Source of the DNA: Sporosarcina sp. D27
Lineage (GTDB): Bacteria > Bacillota > Bacilli > Bacillales_A > Planococcaceae
Direction: 5' to 3'
Assembly: GCF_000586555.1 (NCBI RefSeq)
Contig: NZ_AZUC01000059.1
Location: forward strand, 62,001 to 126,000
Length of the DNA: 64,000 nt
Shown piece after piece: positions 1 to 7,421 of the stretch; the stretch's first letter is position 1, and each line of letters starts with the position of its first letter. The translations under genes were made by a program, and so were the position numbers. A model generated the notes under the pieces. The model was not told the origin of the DNA. It worked only from the letters and a program-made list of their open reading frames with translations, and did not search any database.

Positions 1-424
1 GGTCAAGTGAGGTACCCATTCCATAGGCGATAGCGATAACTCTTGCCATTTCGTTACGAGTCATCGTATCGGATGCACCAAATTTTGTAGCTGTTTTTCC
101 GGAGATGACATCTCGTGAAGCAAGAGCATTGACAGCCCAAGCTCTACTTTTAGGAACATCCGTGAATCCTGCATCAGGCAGATTGCTCGACTCGGAGAAT
201 CCGAGTGCACGGGCAACCATTACGGCAGCGTCGATACGCTTAATTGAATTGGTTGTCCCAAAAGTCGTGCTCGTAAGACCATGTGCATAATTGTTCGATA
301 TGAGGTAATTGACTTCCTTTTCATAACGTGGACTAACGTCTGTAAATGCAGCGAGTGATGTGGACGCAGACATAGTAAATGCTAAAACACCTGCGGCAAG
401 TGCAACAGTAATTTTTTTCTTCAA
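1..424 (-). CDS. SLH-domain surface protein, N-terminal part (runs off the window)
   Basis: The reading frame enters at the left edge and begins at a TTG codon at 424, preceded by a GGAGG element. Its N terminus (MKKKITVALAAGVLAF) is a signal peptide that ends near a Leu-Ala-Ala junction. Two S-layer homology motifs follow, with cores FTDVSPRYEKEVNYL and FTDVPKSRAWAVNAL, and each carries the TFGT/KFGA and ITR/MTRNE signature positions. SLH domains bind pyruvylated secondary wall polymer, so the protein is exported and held non-covalently on the cell wall. Only about 141 codons are present, so the effector part (S-layer, hydrolase or adhesin) cannot be told. The SLH family assignment is firm; the function is open. 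Confidence 0.85.
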   Translation of the reverse strand, partial: MKKKITVALAAGVLAFTMSASTSLAAFTDVSPRYEKEVNYLISNNYAHGLTSTTFGTTNSIKRIDAAVMVARALGFSESSNLPDAGFTDVPKSRAWAVNALASRDVISGKTATKFGASDTMTRNEMARVIAIAYGMGTSLD

Positions 425-890
425 GTTTAGTGCCTCCTTCAGTATATTCTTTGTATAAGTCTACAATGTTTTCCAGTTACGTGCAAAGGGGCGAATGGCT
501 CAATAGATGAAATCGGCGAGAAGTGGTGTGTTGCTGAAAGTGGAATCGGTATTAGGGTGCGTGATATCGGAACTGTTACTTGGGTAATCGGAAAGTTTGG
601 GGCTGGAATTGGAACTTTCGCACGAAGAATCGGCAAGATCGGAAAATTAATAGGAATCGAGACACAATTCAACTACTTTTTAAAGAGATTAATTGGGTGC
701 GCTTCGCTTGTTTAGGAAGGGGGAAATCACGGACTTTTGAAATCTGTAATTTAGGGTATTGAATCAGTATTAAGAAACGATTCAGTTACACAAACTGATT
801 TGCGCAAACGTGTCGTCAACACCAGACCTACATTTTATCTTTCTGTGCTATACTTCAGCTATATAATTATGAACAACTCAGGAGGTTTCC
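425..890. other. Intergenic region with degenerate ATCGG-type repeats
   Basis: No credible gene is seen between the SLH protein and galU. From about 508 to 665 the sequence holds many irregularly spaced copies of ATCGG/ATTGG words (for example near 511, 545, 568, 588, 632, 642 and 656). They make short reading frames on the minus strand rich in Pro-Ile, but these lack a convincing start or ribosome binding site. The rest is AT-rich leader for the two flanking genes. Confidence 0.5.
846..854 (+). promoter_or_regulatory. Probable extended -10 promoter of galU
   Basis: The word TGCTATACT is a TGn extended -10 element about 36 bases before the galU start. No good -35 is visible, which is typical of extended -10 promoters. 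The ribosome binding site AGGAGG lies just before the ATG at 891. Confidence 0.45.
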
Positions 891-1775
891 ATGAAAACAG
901 TAAAAAAAGTGATCATACCAGCAGCTGGGCTTGGCACGCGCTTTTTACCTGCCACCAAAGCTATGCCAAAAGAAATGCTTCCAATCGTCGACATGCCAAC
1001 AATTCAGTATATCGTGGAAGAAGCGATTGCATCAGGGATTGAAGACATCATTATTGTGACAGGAAAAGGCAAACGTGCAATTGAAGATCATTTCGACAAT
1101 GCGCTTGAATTGGAAGAAAACTTGATGCAAAAAGAGAAATACGACTTGCTTGAGAAAGTCAAAGAGTCGGCTGCGGTCGATATCCACTACATTCGTCAAA
1201 AAGAACCGCTAGGACTTGGACATGCAATCTGGTGTGCGCGTAACTTTATCGGAGATGAGCCTTTTGGTGTCTTGCTTGGCGATGATATCATTCGAAATGA
1301 TAAACCGGCGCTAAAGCAATTGATTGAACAATATGAAGCAACTGGTTCTAGTGTTATTGGGGTCCAGGAAGTACCGCATGAAGACATTCATCGATATGGT
1401 GTCATTGACCCGATTACGACTGAATCAAGGCTGATGAAAGTCAGAAATTTCGTGGAGAAACCAAGTCAAGAAGAAGCACCATCGGATTTCGCAATCGTTG
1501 GACGGTATGTTCTGACGCCGGAAATCTTTGAGATTTTGGATCATAAGGAAGTAGGTAAAGGTGGAGAGATCCAGCTGACGGATGCGATTGAAAAGCTGAA
1601 TACAACTCAAGACGTTTATGGCTATGCGTTTGAAGGCCGTCGCTTTGATGTTGGGGAAAAATTAGGGTTTATCGAGACGACGATGACGTTTGCACTTGAG
1701 CGCGATGATTTAAAAGATGATGTGCTTGAGATGATGGAACGTCTACTTGAGACCTATAAAACGAAGGTAAACTAA
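891..1775 (+). CDS. galU: UTP-glucose-1-phosphate uridylyltransferase
   Basis: This cytosolic enzyme makes UDP-glucose from UTP and glucose-1-phosphate, the donor for wall teichoic acid, glycolipid and glycan synthesis. The 294-aa length is normal for GalU/GtaB. The N terminus carries the nucleotidyltransferase signature [19 protein letters not shown] at about residues 11-29, which includes the catalytic Arg and Lys region. It is followed by the LLGDDI metal-binding segment near residue 130 and a VEKP motif near 190. A strong AGGAGG lies 4-5 bases before the ATG. It stands alone between its own promoter and a terminator. The next module on the opposite strand and pgcA nearby use or make its substrate and product, so the region is a coherent sugar-nucleotide neighbourhood. 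Confidence 0.96.
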   Translation: MKTVKKVIIPAAGLGTRFLPATKAMPKEMLPIVDMPTIQYIVEEAIASGIEDIIIVTGKGKRAIEDHFDNALELEENLMQKEKYDLLEKVKESAAVDIHYIRQKEPLGLGHAIWCARNFIGDEPFGVLLGDDIIRNDKPALKQLIEQYEATGSSVIGVQEVPHEDIHRYGVIDPITTESRLMKVRNFVEKPSQEEAPSDFAIVGRYVLTPEIFEILDHKEVGKGGEIQLTDAIEKLNTTQDVYGYAFEGRRFDVGEKLGFIETTMTFALERDDLKDDVLEMMERLLETYKTKVN

Positions 1776-1822
1776 AAAGCATCGGCGGGAAGAGAAAAAT
1801 TCTCTTCTGCCGATGCTTTTTT
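1776..1822. terminator. Bidirectional Rho-independent terminator
   Basis: A GC-rich hairpin (AAAAGCATCGGC pairing with GCCGATGCTTTT, with an inner GAGAA/TTCTC stem) sits immediately after the galU stop. It has T runs on both strands, so it can end both galU and the convergent minus-strand operon. Confidence 0.9.
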
Positions 1823-2171
1823 ATATAACGAGACAAACTGCCCCAATTATGATTAGGCCAATACCGAGTAACTTACGTTTCGTGATCGGCTCTCCTAGAA
1901 GGAAATAAGAGAGTGCAAATGTCCAAATGTACGTGATCGATGTTAGCGGGAACACGACCGTATAAGGCAAATAGCGCAGAACAATGATGTTCAGTATCGC
2001 ACCTGAGCCGTAACTCAACAATCCGATGATGAGCCATTTTACGAGCGCAGGAAAATCCTTTTTTAAATCAGTGTCTGAAGCAAGCTTCAAAAAGTAACCA
2101 CCGAATGCACCGCACCATGTCATGACGAGCAACATTAGAATTAGCAGCAGATTAATGTTCGTCGCCTCCAA
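1821..2171 (-). CDS. Half-size SMR/EamA-type membrane transporter, subunit 2
   Basis: This is a 116-aa protein with four predicted hydrophobic helices, the size of one SMR/EmrE or ArnE/ArnF unit. Motifs such as GAILNIIVLRYLPYTVVFPLTSITYIW and LGEPITKRKLLGIGLIIIGA resemble the second half of EamA transporters. It is the last gene of a four-gene operon and overlaps the preceding half-transporter by 20 bases. The two halves probably form a heterodimer that moves a lipid-linked sugar across the membrane, as ArnE/ArnF do. The start is odd. The annotated TTG at 2171 lies inside the sequence that would be its ribosome binding site, whereas that GGAGG is ideally placed for an ATT codon at 2156. The family is clear; the substrate is inferred. 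Confidence 0.8.
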   Translation of the reverse strand: MEATNINLLLILMLLVMTWCGAFGGYFLKLASDTDLKKDFPALVKWLIIGLLSYGSGAILNIIVLRYLPYTVVFPLTSITYIWTFALSYFLLGEPITKRKLLGIGLIIIGAVCLVI

Positions 2172-2496
2172 TCAACCAAACCCCAACAAGAATCAGTACA
2201 GTGCCGATTGTTAAGGGAACAGTCAAAGGCTCATTCAAAAAGCTGACTCCGTAAACTAGTGCGATTATATATCCGATTGTCAGAAGTGGATGAAGTACGG
2301 AAAGCCTCCCGAAGCGGAACGCAATCGTCATAAGGACCGCACCCATTCCATAGAACACGAATCCGATCCATAAGTGCCAGTCGAATAGCCCCCCACCAGC
2401 TGCAAGTTTCCAAAAAAACTGTCCTGTCGCTGTGCTGAATGCCGCTGCGACCATAAGGAGGATACCGAGTTGTGACGTCGACCGCGCTTCAGTCAT
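2152..2496 (-). CDS. Half-size SMR/EamA-type membrane transporter, subunit 1
   Basis: This 114-aa protein has four hydrophobic segments and the C-terminal signature FLNEPLTVPLTIGTVLILVGV, typical of EamA/SMR half transporters. The ATG has a well-placed GGAGGTG supplied by the end of the upstream membrane-protein gene, with which it overlaps by 8 bases, so translation is likely coupled. Paired with the following half transporter it is best explained as an ArnE/ArnF-like flippase for undecaprenyl- or polyprenyl-phosphate sugar. That role is inferred from the neighbouring polyprenyl glycosyltransferase, not from a residue specific to the substrate. A multidrug efflux role is the alternative. Confidence 0.8.
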   Translation of the reverse strand: MTEARSTSQLGILLMVAAAFSTATGQFFWKLAAGGGLFDWHLWIGFVFYGMGAVLMTIAFRFGRLSVLHPLLTIGYIIALVYGVSFLNEPLTVPLTIGTVLILVGVWLIGGDEH

Positions 2497-4234
2497 CTTT
2501 CGCCACCTCCATCACCAGCGGTTCGAATTTCACGAAACTAATCAGAATCAAGGGCAACATAATCATCGAGTTCGCAAGGAGGTAACGGAAATCTTGTGCA
2601 GGAATGCCGACGAACACAGCACCTGTATTGAGGGCAACAGGTAGTAACAATAACCACGCACGCCAGGTATTACGTAAATACGCAATATACGTAAACAATA
2701 AGGCTAGAGCTGTGTAAAAAGCAGGGCGCCATAAGAACGGGATCGAATCATCTGCCTCTTTTAAGTAACTGAAGGCATTCCTTTTAAGATCATCATTCAA
2801 CACAGTATTGACAAGACCGAACTCATTATTAAGGTAAATGTTCGTGGTGTATTTACTCGTATAGCCGTCAGCAGGTTCATTGATTTGCCAGATGAGCGAT
2901 GTTTGTTTGAAAAGCGCTCCTGCAGCAATATCAGGGTTCTGTTTCACGAGATGTAAATAATTCCGAGCATAGCGACCCCAATCGTCATAAATTGTAAAAC
3001 GATCGTAGTCGCCCCAAGAAAACTTAATGGAGTCGACGCTGTATGGATTGTATTTCTCATGCCATTTTTCAATTGGGAAAATCCGGTTCACGTAGTCCCG
3101 CTGTTTTTCTGTCATGTCACCGTCTTCAGTGACGATCGCTGCAATTTGTTGCGTCGGAATAGAGAGCATTTCTTGCGGATCGGAAGGGTGTACCTCCAGC
3201 GCAGTATACACAGGGTTCACGATGATTTGATAGATCAATATCATGCCAGCAGCAACTGGCAATAGCTTTATCCAGTAGGATCGATACATGATCAGGACAA
3301 ACGCTGTAACAATTAAAAATACAGGGAATCCATTGTGACGGAAAAACATCACCATAAATCCAATCAATGCATACCCGGCAATGAACGGCCATCGTTGAAG
3401 CACTCTTCCAGAAGAGCGGACAATCATAAACATGAGTAAAGTGAACAACAATAGCGCAGCACTATATGCGACGTCTTTCCATAAGGTGATAGAAGAGATG
3501 GCATGAACTGGACTGATTGCAAACAGCAAGAGTGAGACCCAGATGAAAGGTTTAGGAACCCGAGCGTGCTCGAGAGACCATCCAGCAAGTCCAGTACCCG
3601 CGCCGATCAATACAATCTGAAAAATTGCAATGATTGCGGGGGAATCCCAAATTTTTACTAGAACACTTAACAGCATCGTATGGATGACAGGGTGCCAATC
3701 CGTATACTTATGCGTATGTGCTTGATCCCACTGGGCGAGTGAGTCGGGTGTCATTGCACCGGGATAAAAAGCGAGTAGGAAGTACGACGATACAATCAGT
3801 GAAGGAAGTGCATACAAGGCGATTTTCCAAGGTGATACTCGCCTTTTGATAGGGCTCAAGGTGGCGGTTAAACACCAATATATGATTGCTGTTACAATGG
3901 CCAGAACCGCAAGGAAGACACCAAACCATACAGCCAGAATGACAACAAAATGATTATCCGTTAAATAAGGCTGTTCACCACGAATACTAACTGCGATGAA
4001 CATTGGGAAAAGCGTGCCGAAAATGGCAAAACTAATCTGCTTGCCTTTAGGTAGTTTACGTAGCATCGGCCAAAATTTAAGTGCGTAATAGACGCATCCT
4101 GCCATGAGAGCAGTTACTAGTAAAACAATTACTATTGAAACGTTTCGAATCGGCATAAAAAAGAACAACATCGATCCACTAAGATAAAGACCAAAGGCAG
4201 AAATGATCACCCAGCGAAGAATGTTCTTCGACAT
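2489..4234 (-). CDS. Large membrane protein, DUF6020-like (GT-C type glycosyltransferase candidate)
   Basis: This 581-aa protein has about a dozen hydrophobic helices and extracellular loops. It carries the segment YPGAMTPDSLAQWDQA followed by DWHPVIHTML near residues 160-190, which is typical of DUF6020 membrane proteins. Proteins of this topology resemble GT-C enzymes that take a sugar from a polyprenyl-phosphate donor on the outer face. Its gene sits 4 bases after a polyprenyl-phosphate glycosyltransferase gene and overlaps the first flippase subunit, which gives the three parts of a transmembrane glycosylation system (donor synthase, flippase, outer-face transferase). The acceptor might be wall teichoic acid, lipoteichoic acid or the S-layer; nothing in the sequence decides this. 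An AGGGTG site precedes the ATG. Confidence 0.75.
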   Translation of the reverse strand: MSKNILRWVIISAFGLYLSGSMLFFFMPIRNVSIVIVLLVTALMAGCVYYALKFWPMLRKLPKGKQISFAIFGTLFPMFIAVSIRGEQPYLTDNHFVVILAVWFGVFLAVLAIVTAIIYWCLTATLSPIKRRVSPWKIALYALPSLIVSSYFLLAFYPGAMTPDSLAQWDQAHTHKYTDWHPVIHTMLLSVLVKIWDSPAIIAIFQIVLIGAGTGLAGWSLEHARVPKPFIWVSLLLFAISPVHAISSITLWKDVAYSAALLLFTLLMFMIVRSSGRVLQRWPFIAGYALIGFMVMFFRHNGFPVFLIVTAFVLIMYRSYWIKLLPVAAGMILIYQIIVNPVYTALEVHPSDPQEMLSIPTQQIAAIVTEDGDMTEKQRDYVNRIFPIEKWHEKYNPYSVDSIKFSWGDYDRFTIYDDWGRYARNYLHLVKQNPDIAAGALFKQTSLIWQINEPADGYTSKYTTNIYLNNEFGLVNTVLNDDLKRNAFSYLKEADDSIPFLWRPAFYTALALLFTYIAYLRNTWRAWLLLLPVALNTGAVFVGIPAQDFRYLLANSMIMLPLILISFVKFEPLVMEVAKDD

Positions 4235-4238
4235 CGGA

Positions 4239-5171
4239 TCACCCTCTCTCTGTGCGTTCGCTAATACGATTCAACTGTAATTCATAGTTTTTGCGGTGCG
4301 TACCCGCGACGGTATCCAAAATAAGTCCGCATGCAAGCGACAGCATAGCAAGTAATACGAAGCCTACTGCAAGAATGGCTGAAGGTACTTTACTAATGAA
4401 GCTTGTCTGGACGTATTCCATAATGACAGGTGTGCCAACAGCTAGACCGAGCACTAGGAAAAGAGCCGCCCACACCGAGAAGAACAGCATCGGTTTGTAA
4501 TCTTTGAACAGCGTAAAGATCATCCGTAGCACTTTTATGCCGTCAGTGATTGTGTTCAACTTCGACTCACTGCCTTCGGGACGATCTCGGTAATCGATCG
4601 GTACTTCTTTTATCAAAAAACGATTATCAAGTGCATGAATGGACATCTCTGTCTCGATTTCAAAACCAGGGCTTGTGACAGGCATGGACTTGACGAACAG
4701 TCGATCGAATCCACGGTAACCTGTCATGATGTCCGTTATGTTGCTTTTATAGAGCTTATTAATGAGACCTTTGACGAGATTGTTACCAAATCCGTGGAAT
4801 TGACGTTTGTTTTCATTAAAATAAGTACCATTTGATAAACGATCGCCGATTACGAGGTTCGCTTCACCATTTTGAACAGGTGCTAAAATATCATGCACAA
4901 ATTCAGCCGGATAGGTATCGTCTCCGTCTACCATAACGTAATAATCGGCTTCGATGTCACGGAACATGGAACGAACGACATTTCCTTTTCCTTGGCGCGG
5001 TTCAAACCGTACGATGGCACCGTGCGCACGAGCAACTTCGGACGTTTTATCGGACGAGTTGTTGTCATAGACATAAATTTTGGCATTGGGCAGTTCTCGC
5101 TTAAAGTCATCGATTACATTACCAATAGTCTGTTCTTCATTGTAACAGGGAACAAGTATTGCGATTTCCAT
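4239..5171 (-). CDS. GT2 family glycosyltransferase, polyprenyl-phosphate sugar synthase type
   Basis: A GT-A fold domain starts with IAILVPCYNEEQTIGNVI and has the metal-binding VMVDGDDTYP segment near residue 85. Two C-terminal hydrophobic segments (about 215-245 and 255-285) follow, as in CsbB, GtrB and dolichol-phosphate mannosyltransferase-like enzymes. Such enzymes transfer a sugar from a nucleotide donor to a polyprenyl phosphate at the inner membrane face. The start chosen is the ATG at 5171, because AAGGAG stands seven bases before it. A longer frame to 5207 has no site. It is the first gene of the four-gene minus-strand operon. GalU next door supplies UDP-glucose, a plausible donor. 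Confidence 0.88.
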   Translation of the reverse strand: MEIAILVPCYNEEQTIGNVIDDFKRELPNAKIYVYDNNSSDKTSEVARAHGAIVRFEPRQGKGNVVRSMFRDIEADYYVMVDGDDTYPAEFVHDILAPVQNGEANLVIGDRLSNGTYFNENKRQFHGFGNNLVKGLINKLYKSNITDIMTGYRGFDRLFVKSMPVTSPGFEIETEMSIHALDNRFLIKEVPIDYRDRPEGSESKLNTITDGIKVLRMIFTLFKDYKPMLFFSVWAALFLVLGLAVGTPVIMEYVQTSFISKVPSAILAVGFVLLAMLSLACGLILDTVAGTHRKNYELQLNRISERTERG

Positions 5172-5226
5172 AGAGTATCTCCTTTTGTGAGTAAGCTTAG
5201 AGTGCATTTTACCATGAACAGTATTG

Positions 5227-5232
5227 ATTATA
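5227..5232 (-). promoter_or_regulatory. Probable -10 element of the glycosylation operon
   Basis: A consensus TATAAT on the minus strand lies about 55 bases upstream of the glycosyltransferase start. No strong -35 was found. The rest of 5172-5450 is AT-rich and holds no gene. Confidence 0.35.
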
Positions 5233-5450
5233 CAGCTTAGTTTTGCTAGTGGTGCTGTAAGATTACTTCAATCACTAGTTGTTTCTTAGCTCCAAGGTAT
5301 GAAAACTGGTGTTTGCTGTTATCTGAATACCCTTTTATAAATTAGGAAAACCAGGATCTACCAATGTTTTGCTCTAATTGGTTGAAAATAGTATACTTCG
5401 ACTATAGAAATAGACAAAAAAGATGAATATATTTTAAGGGGGCGAAGGTT

Positions 5451-7178
5451 GTGACAGAAGTGATAGATAGATTTCAGCAATGGTTAGGTCAGGAAGAGTT
5501 GCCTGATGTTCTTCTCGATGAATTGAAAGCGATTGCGGAAAGTGAAAATGAGATTGCTGATCGATTTTATAAGTGGCTGGAATTTGGGACGGGTGGCATG
5601 CGTGGTTTACTTGGTGCAGGTACGAACCGTATAAATCGATGTACGATTCGTAGAGTAGCTGAAGGGTTGGCCAGAATGATTGAAGAACATGGGCCAAGTG
5701 CAAAGCAACGGGGTGTCGCAATCGCTTATGATACGCGTTACCAGTCGAGAGAATTTGCACTCGAGACAGCGAAAGTCCTTGGAGCACATAACATCCGCTC
5801 GTTTGTGTTCAGCGAACCAAGGCCGACACCTGAACTGTCTTTCGCTGTCCGCGAATTGGCTACATTTAGTGGTGTAGTCATTACTGCGAGCCATAATCCA
5901 AAAGAATACAACGGCTTCAAAGTATACGGGGAAGACGGGGGGCAATTGCCTCCTGAGAAAGCTGCTTCAATTGTAGATCATATGGAAGCAATTGAAGATG
6001 TTTTCTTCATTGAAGCCCTGTCTGAAGCCGGATTAAAGGAAAATGGTTTGCTCACGTTCCTTACTGAAGATATGGATGCATCGTACCAGGAAAGACTGAA
6101 AACCCTACAATTAGGAGAATTCTCTCGTGATGAAGTGAAAATCGTCTATACGCCCATTCACGGAACCGGAAACGTCCCGGTTCAACAAGCGTTGCACAAC
6201 TTCGGCTATGAACAAGTAACGATTGTTCCTGAACAAGAACAACCAGATCCAGAGTTCCCCACGGTGTCTTATCCAAATCCGGAAGAAGAGGAAGCTTTCA
6301 AGCTTGCAATCCAACTCGGGGCAAGAGTAGATGCAGATTTATTACTTGCAACTGATCCCGACGCAGACCGTCTTGGTGCAGCAATCGCTTTGCCAACAAG
6401 AGGGTACGATTTGCTGACGGGTAATCAGCTCGGTGCACTGCTGCTGAACTATTTGCTAGAGCAGCGTCAACAAGCAGGAACGTTACCGGATAATGGGCTC
6501 CTATTGAAAACGATTGTCACGTCAGAAATGGGACGTGCGATTGCCTCACAATATGGAGTCGCTACAGAGGATACGCTCACTGGATTCAAGTACATTGCTG
6601 AGAAAATCGAAGAATATAACACATCCGGAGAATACGAATTTCTATTCGGATATGAGGAAAGTTACGGATATTTGATCGAAGATTTTGTACGTGATAAGGA
6701 TGCCGTACAAGCTGCGCTGCTTACAGCAGAGGCGGCTGCCTACTACAAAAGTCAAGGCAGTTCGTTACATGCACAATTACAAAAGCTTTACACGAAAGTC
6801 GGTTATTACAGAGAATCGCTACAATCAATTACGATTCCTGGCAAAGAAGGGGTGGCAACGATCGAAAGAGTGCTCACAACATTACGGAATACGCCACCTA
6901 TAAATCTTGCAGGCATTGAAATAGTAGCAATTGAAGATTATGAAACAGGCAAAATTCTATCAACAGACGGAACTGAACAACCAACAGGTCTACCAAAATC
7001 CAATGTGTTGAAATTCCGCCTTGCAGATGGGTCTTGGTGTTGCGCTAGGCCATCTGGAACGGAACCTAAATGCAAATTCTATATCGGCGTCCGTGGTGAC
7101 AGCGGGATGGACGCCGTCAAAAAGTGTGAAGCGCTTGAAGAAGCGGTCTTGGCACTAGTCGAACCTCTATATAAATGA
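5451..7178 (+). CDS. pgcA: Phosphoglucomutase / phosphomannomutase, alpha-D-phosphohexomutase family
   Basis: The enzyme interconverts glucose-6-phosphate and glucose-1-phosphate in the cytosol, feeding GalU. The family landmarks are present in order: the phosphoserine loop TASHNPKEYNGFKVY near residue 143, the metal-binding DPDADRLG near 305, the sugar loop GYEESYGY near 403 and the phosphate loop RPSGTEPKCKFY near 528. At 575 aa it matches Bacillus PgcA. Translation starts at GTG with AAGGGGG eight or nine bases upstream. A perfect hairpin follows the stop. It is transcribed alone and divergently from the glycosylation operon. The glucosyl lipid and teichoic acid pathway is the likely consumer. 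Confidence 0.94.
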   Translation: MTEVIDRFQQWLGQEELPDVLLDELKAIAESENEIADRFYKWLEFGTGGMRGLLGAGTNRINRCTIRRVAEGLARMIEEHGPSAKQRGVAIAYDTRYQSREFALETAKVLGAHNIRSFVFSEPRPTPELSFAVRELATFSGVVITASHNPKEYNGFKVYGEDGGQLPPEKAASIVDHMEAIEDVFFIEALSEAGLKENGLLTFLTEDMDASYQERLKTLQLGEFSRDEVKIVYTPIHGTGNVPVQQALHNFGYEQVTIVPEQEQPDPEFPTVSYPNPEEEEAFKLAIQLGARVDADLLLATDPDADRLGAAIALPTRGYDLLTGNQLGALLLNYLLEQRQQAGTLPDNGLLLKTIVTSEMGRAIASQYGVATEDTLTGFKYIAEKIEEYNTSGEYEFLFGYEESYGYLIEDFVRDKDAVQAALLTAEAAAYYKSQGSSLHAQLQKLYTKVGYYRESLQSITIPGKEGVATIERVLTTLRNTPPINLAGIEIVAIEDYETGKILSTDGTEQPTGLPKSNVLKFRLADGSWCCARPSGTEPKCKFYIGVRGDSGMDAVKKCEALEEAVLALVEPLYK

Positions 7179-7203
7179 AAGAAGACTGCGCAGTCTTCTT
7201 TCA
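7176..7203. terminator. Perfect-palindrome terminator after pgcA
   Basis: TGAAAGAAGACTGC is followed directly by its reverse complement GCAGTCTTCTTTCA. It starts at the pgcA stop codon itself. The right arm is T-rich, although the run after it is short. Confidence 0.75.
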
Positions 7204-7230
7204 ATCTATCAACTAAACTATTCAAATCAG

Positions 7231-7421
7231 TTCCCATTTACGAAAAAACTTGTATAGTAATCTACGAAACAATTTTGTGAAAAAAGTAATTTTGTTGGAA
7301 TATTTATGATGTGAACGTAATGTTTACCACTATCATTCTATTGGGTATTAACATAGAATAGAATCCTATTCTACTTCGGATGAATAGAATCTAATTTTTA
7401 GTTTGAGAGGAAGATTTATTA
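7231..7421 (+). promoter_or_regulatory. S-layer gene promoter and structured leader
   Basis: TTCCCA at 7231 and TATAGT at 7253 (16-base spacer) form a plausible sigmaA promoter, which gives a leader of about 160 bases. Inside it a hairpin (AGAATAG at 7355 with CTATTCT at 7366) lies among further ATTCTAT/ATAGAAT words at 7335 and 7382. Long structured leaders are known to stabilise S-layer mRNAs in other Bacillales. That role is inferred here. A GAGAGGAAG site precedes the ATG. Confidence 0.4.

Noticed and set aside
439-672. Minus-strand 77-codon frame rich in Pro-Ile
   Set aside because: No ribosome binding site, low-complexity product derived from the ATCGG words, and position between two divergent leaders.
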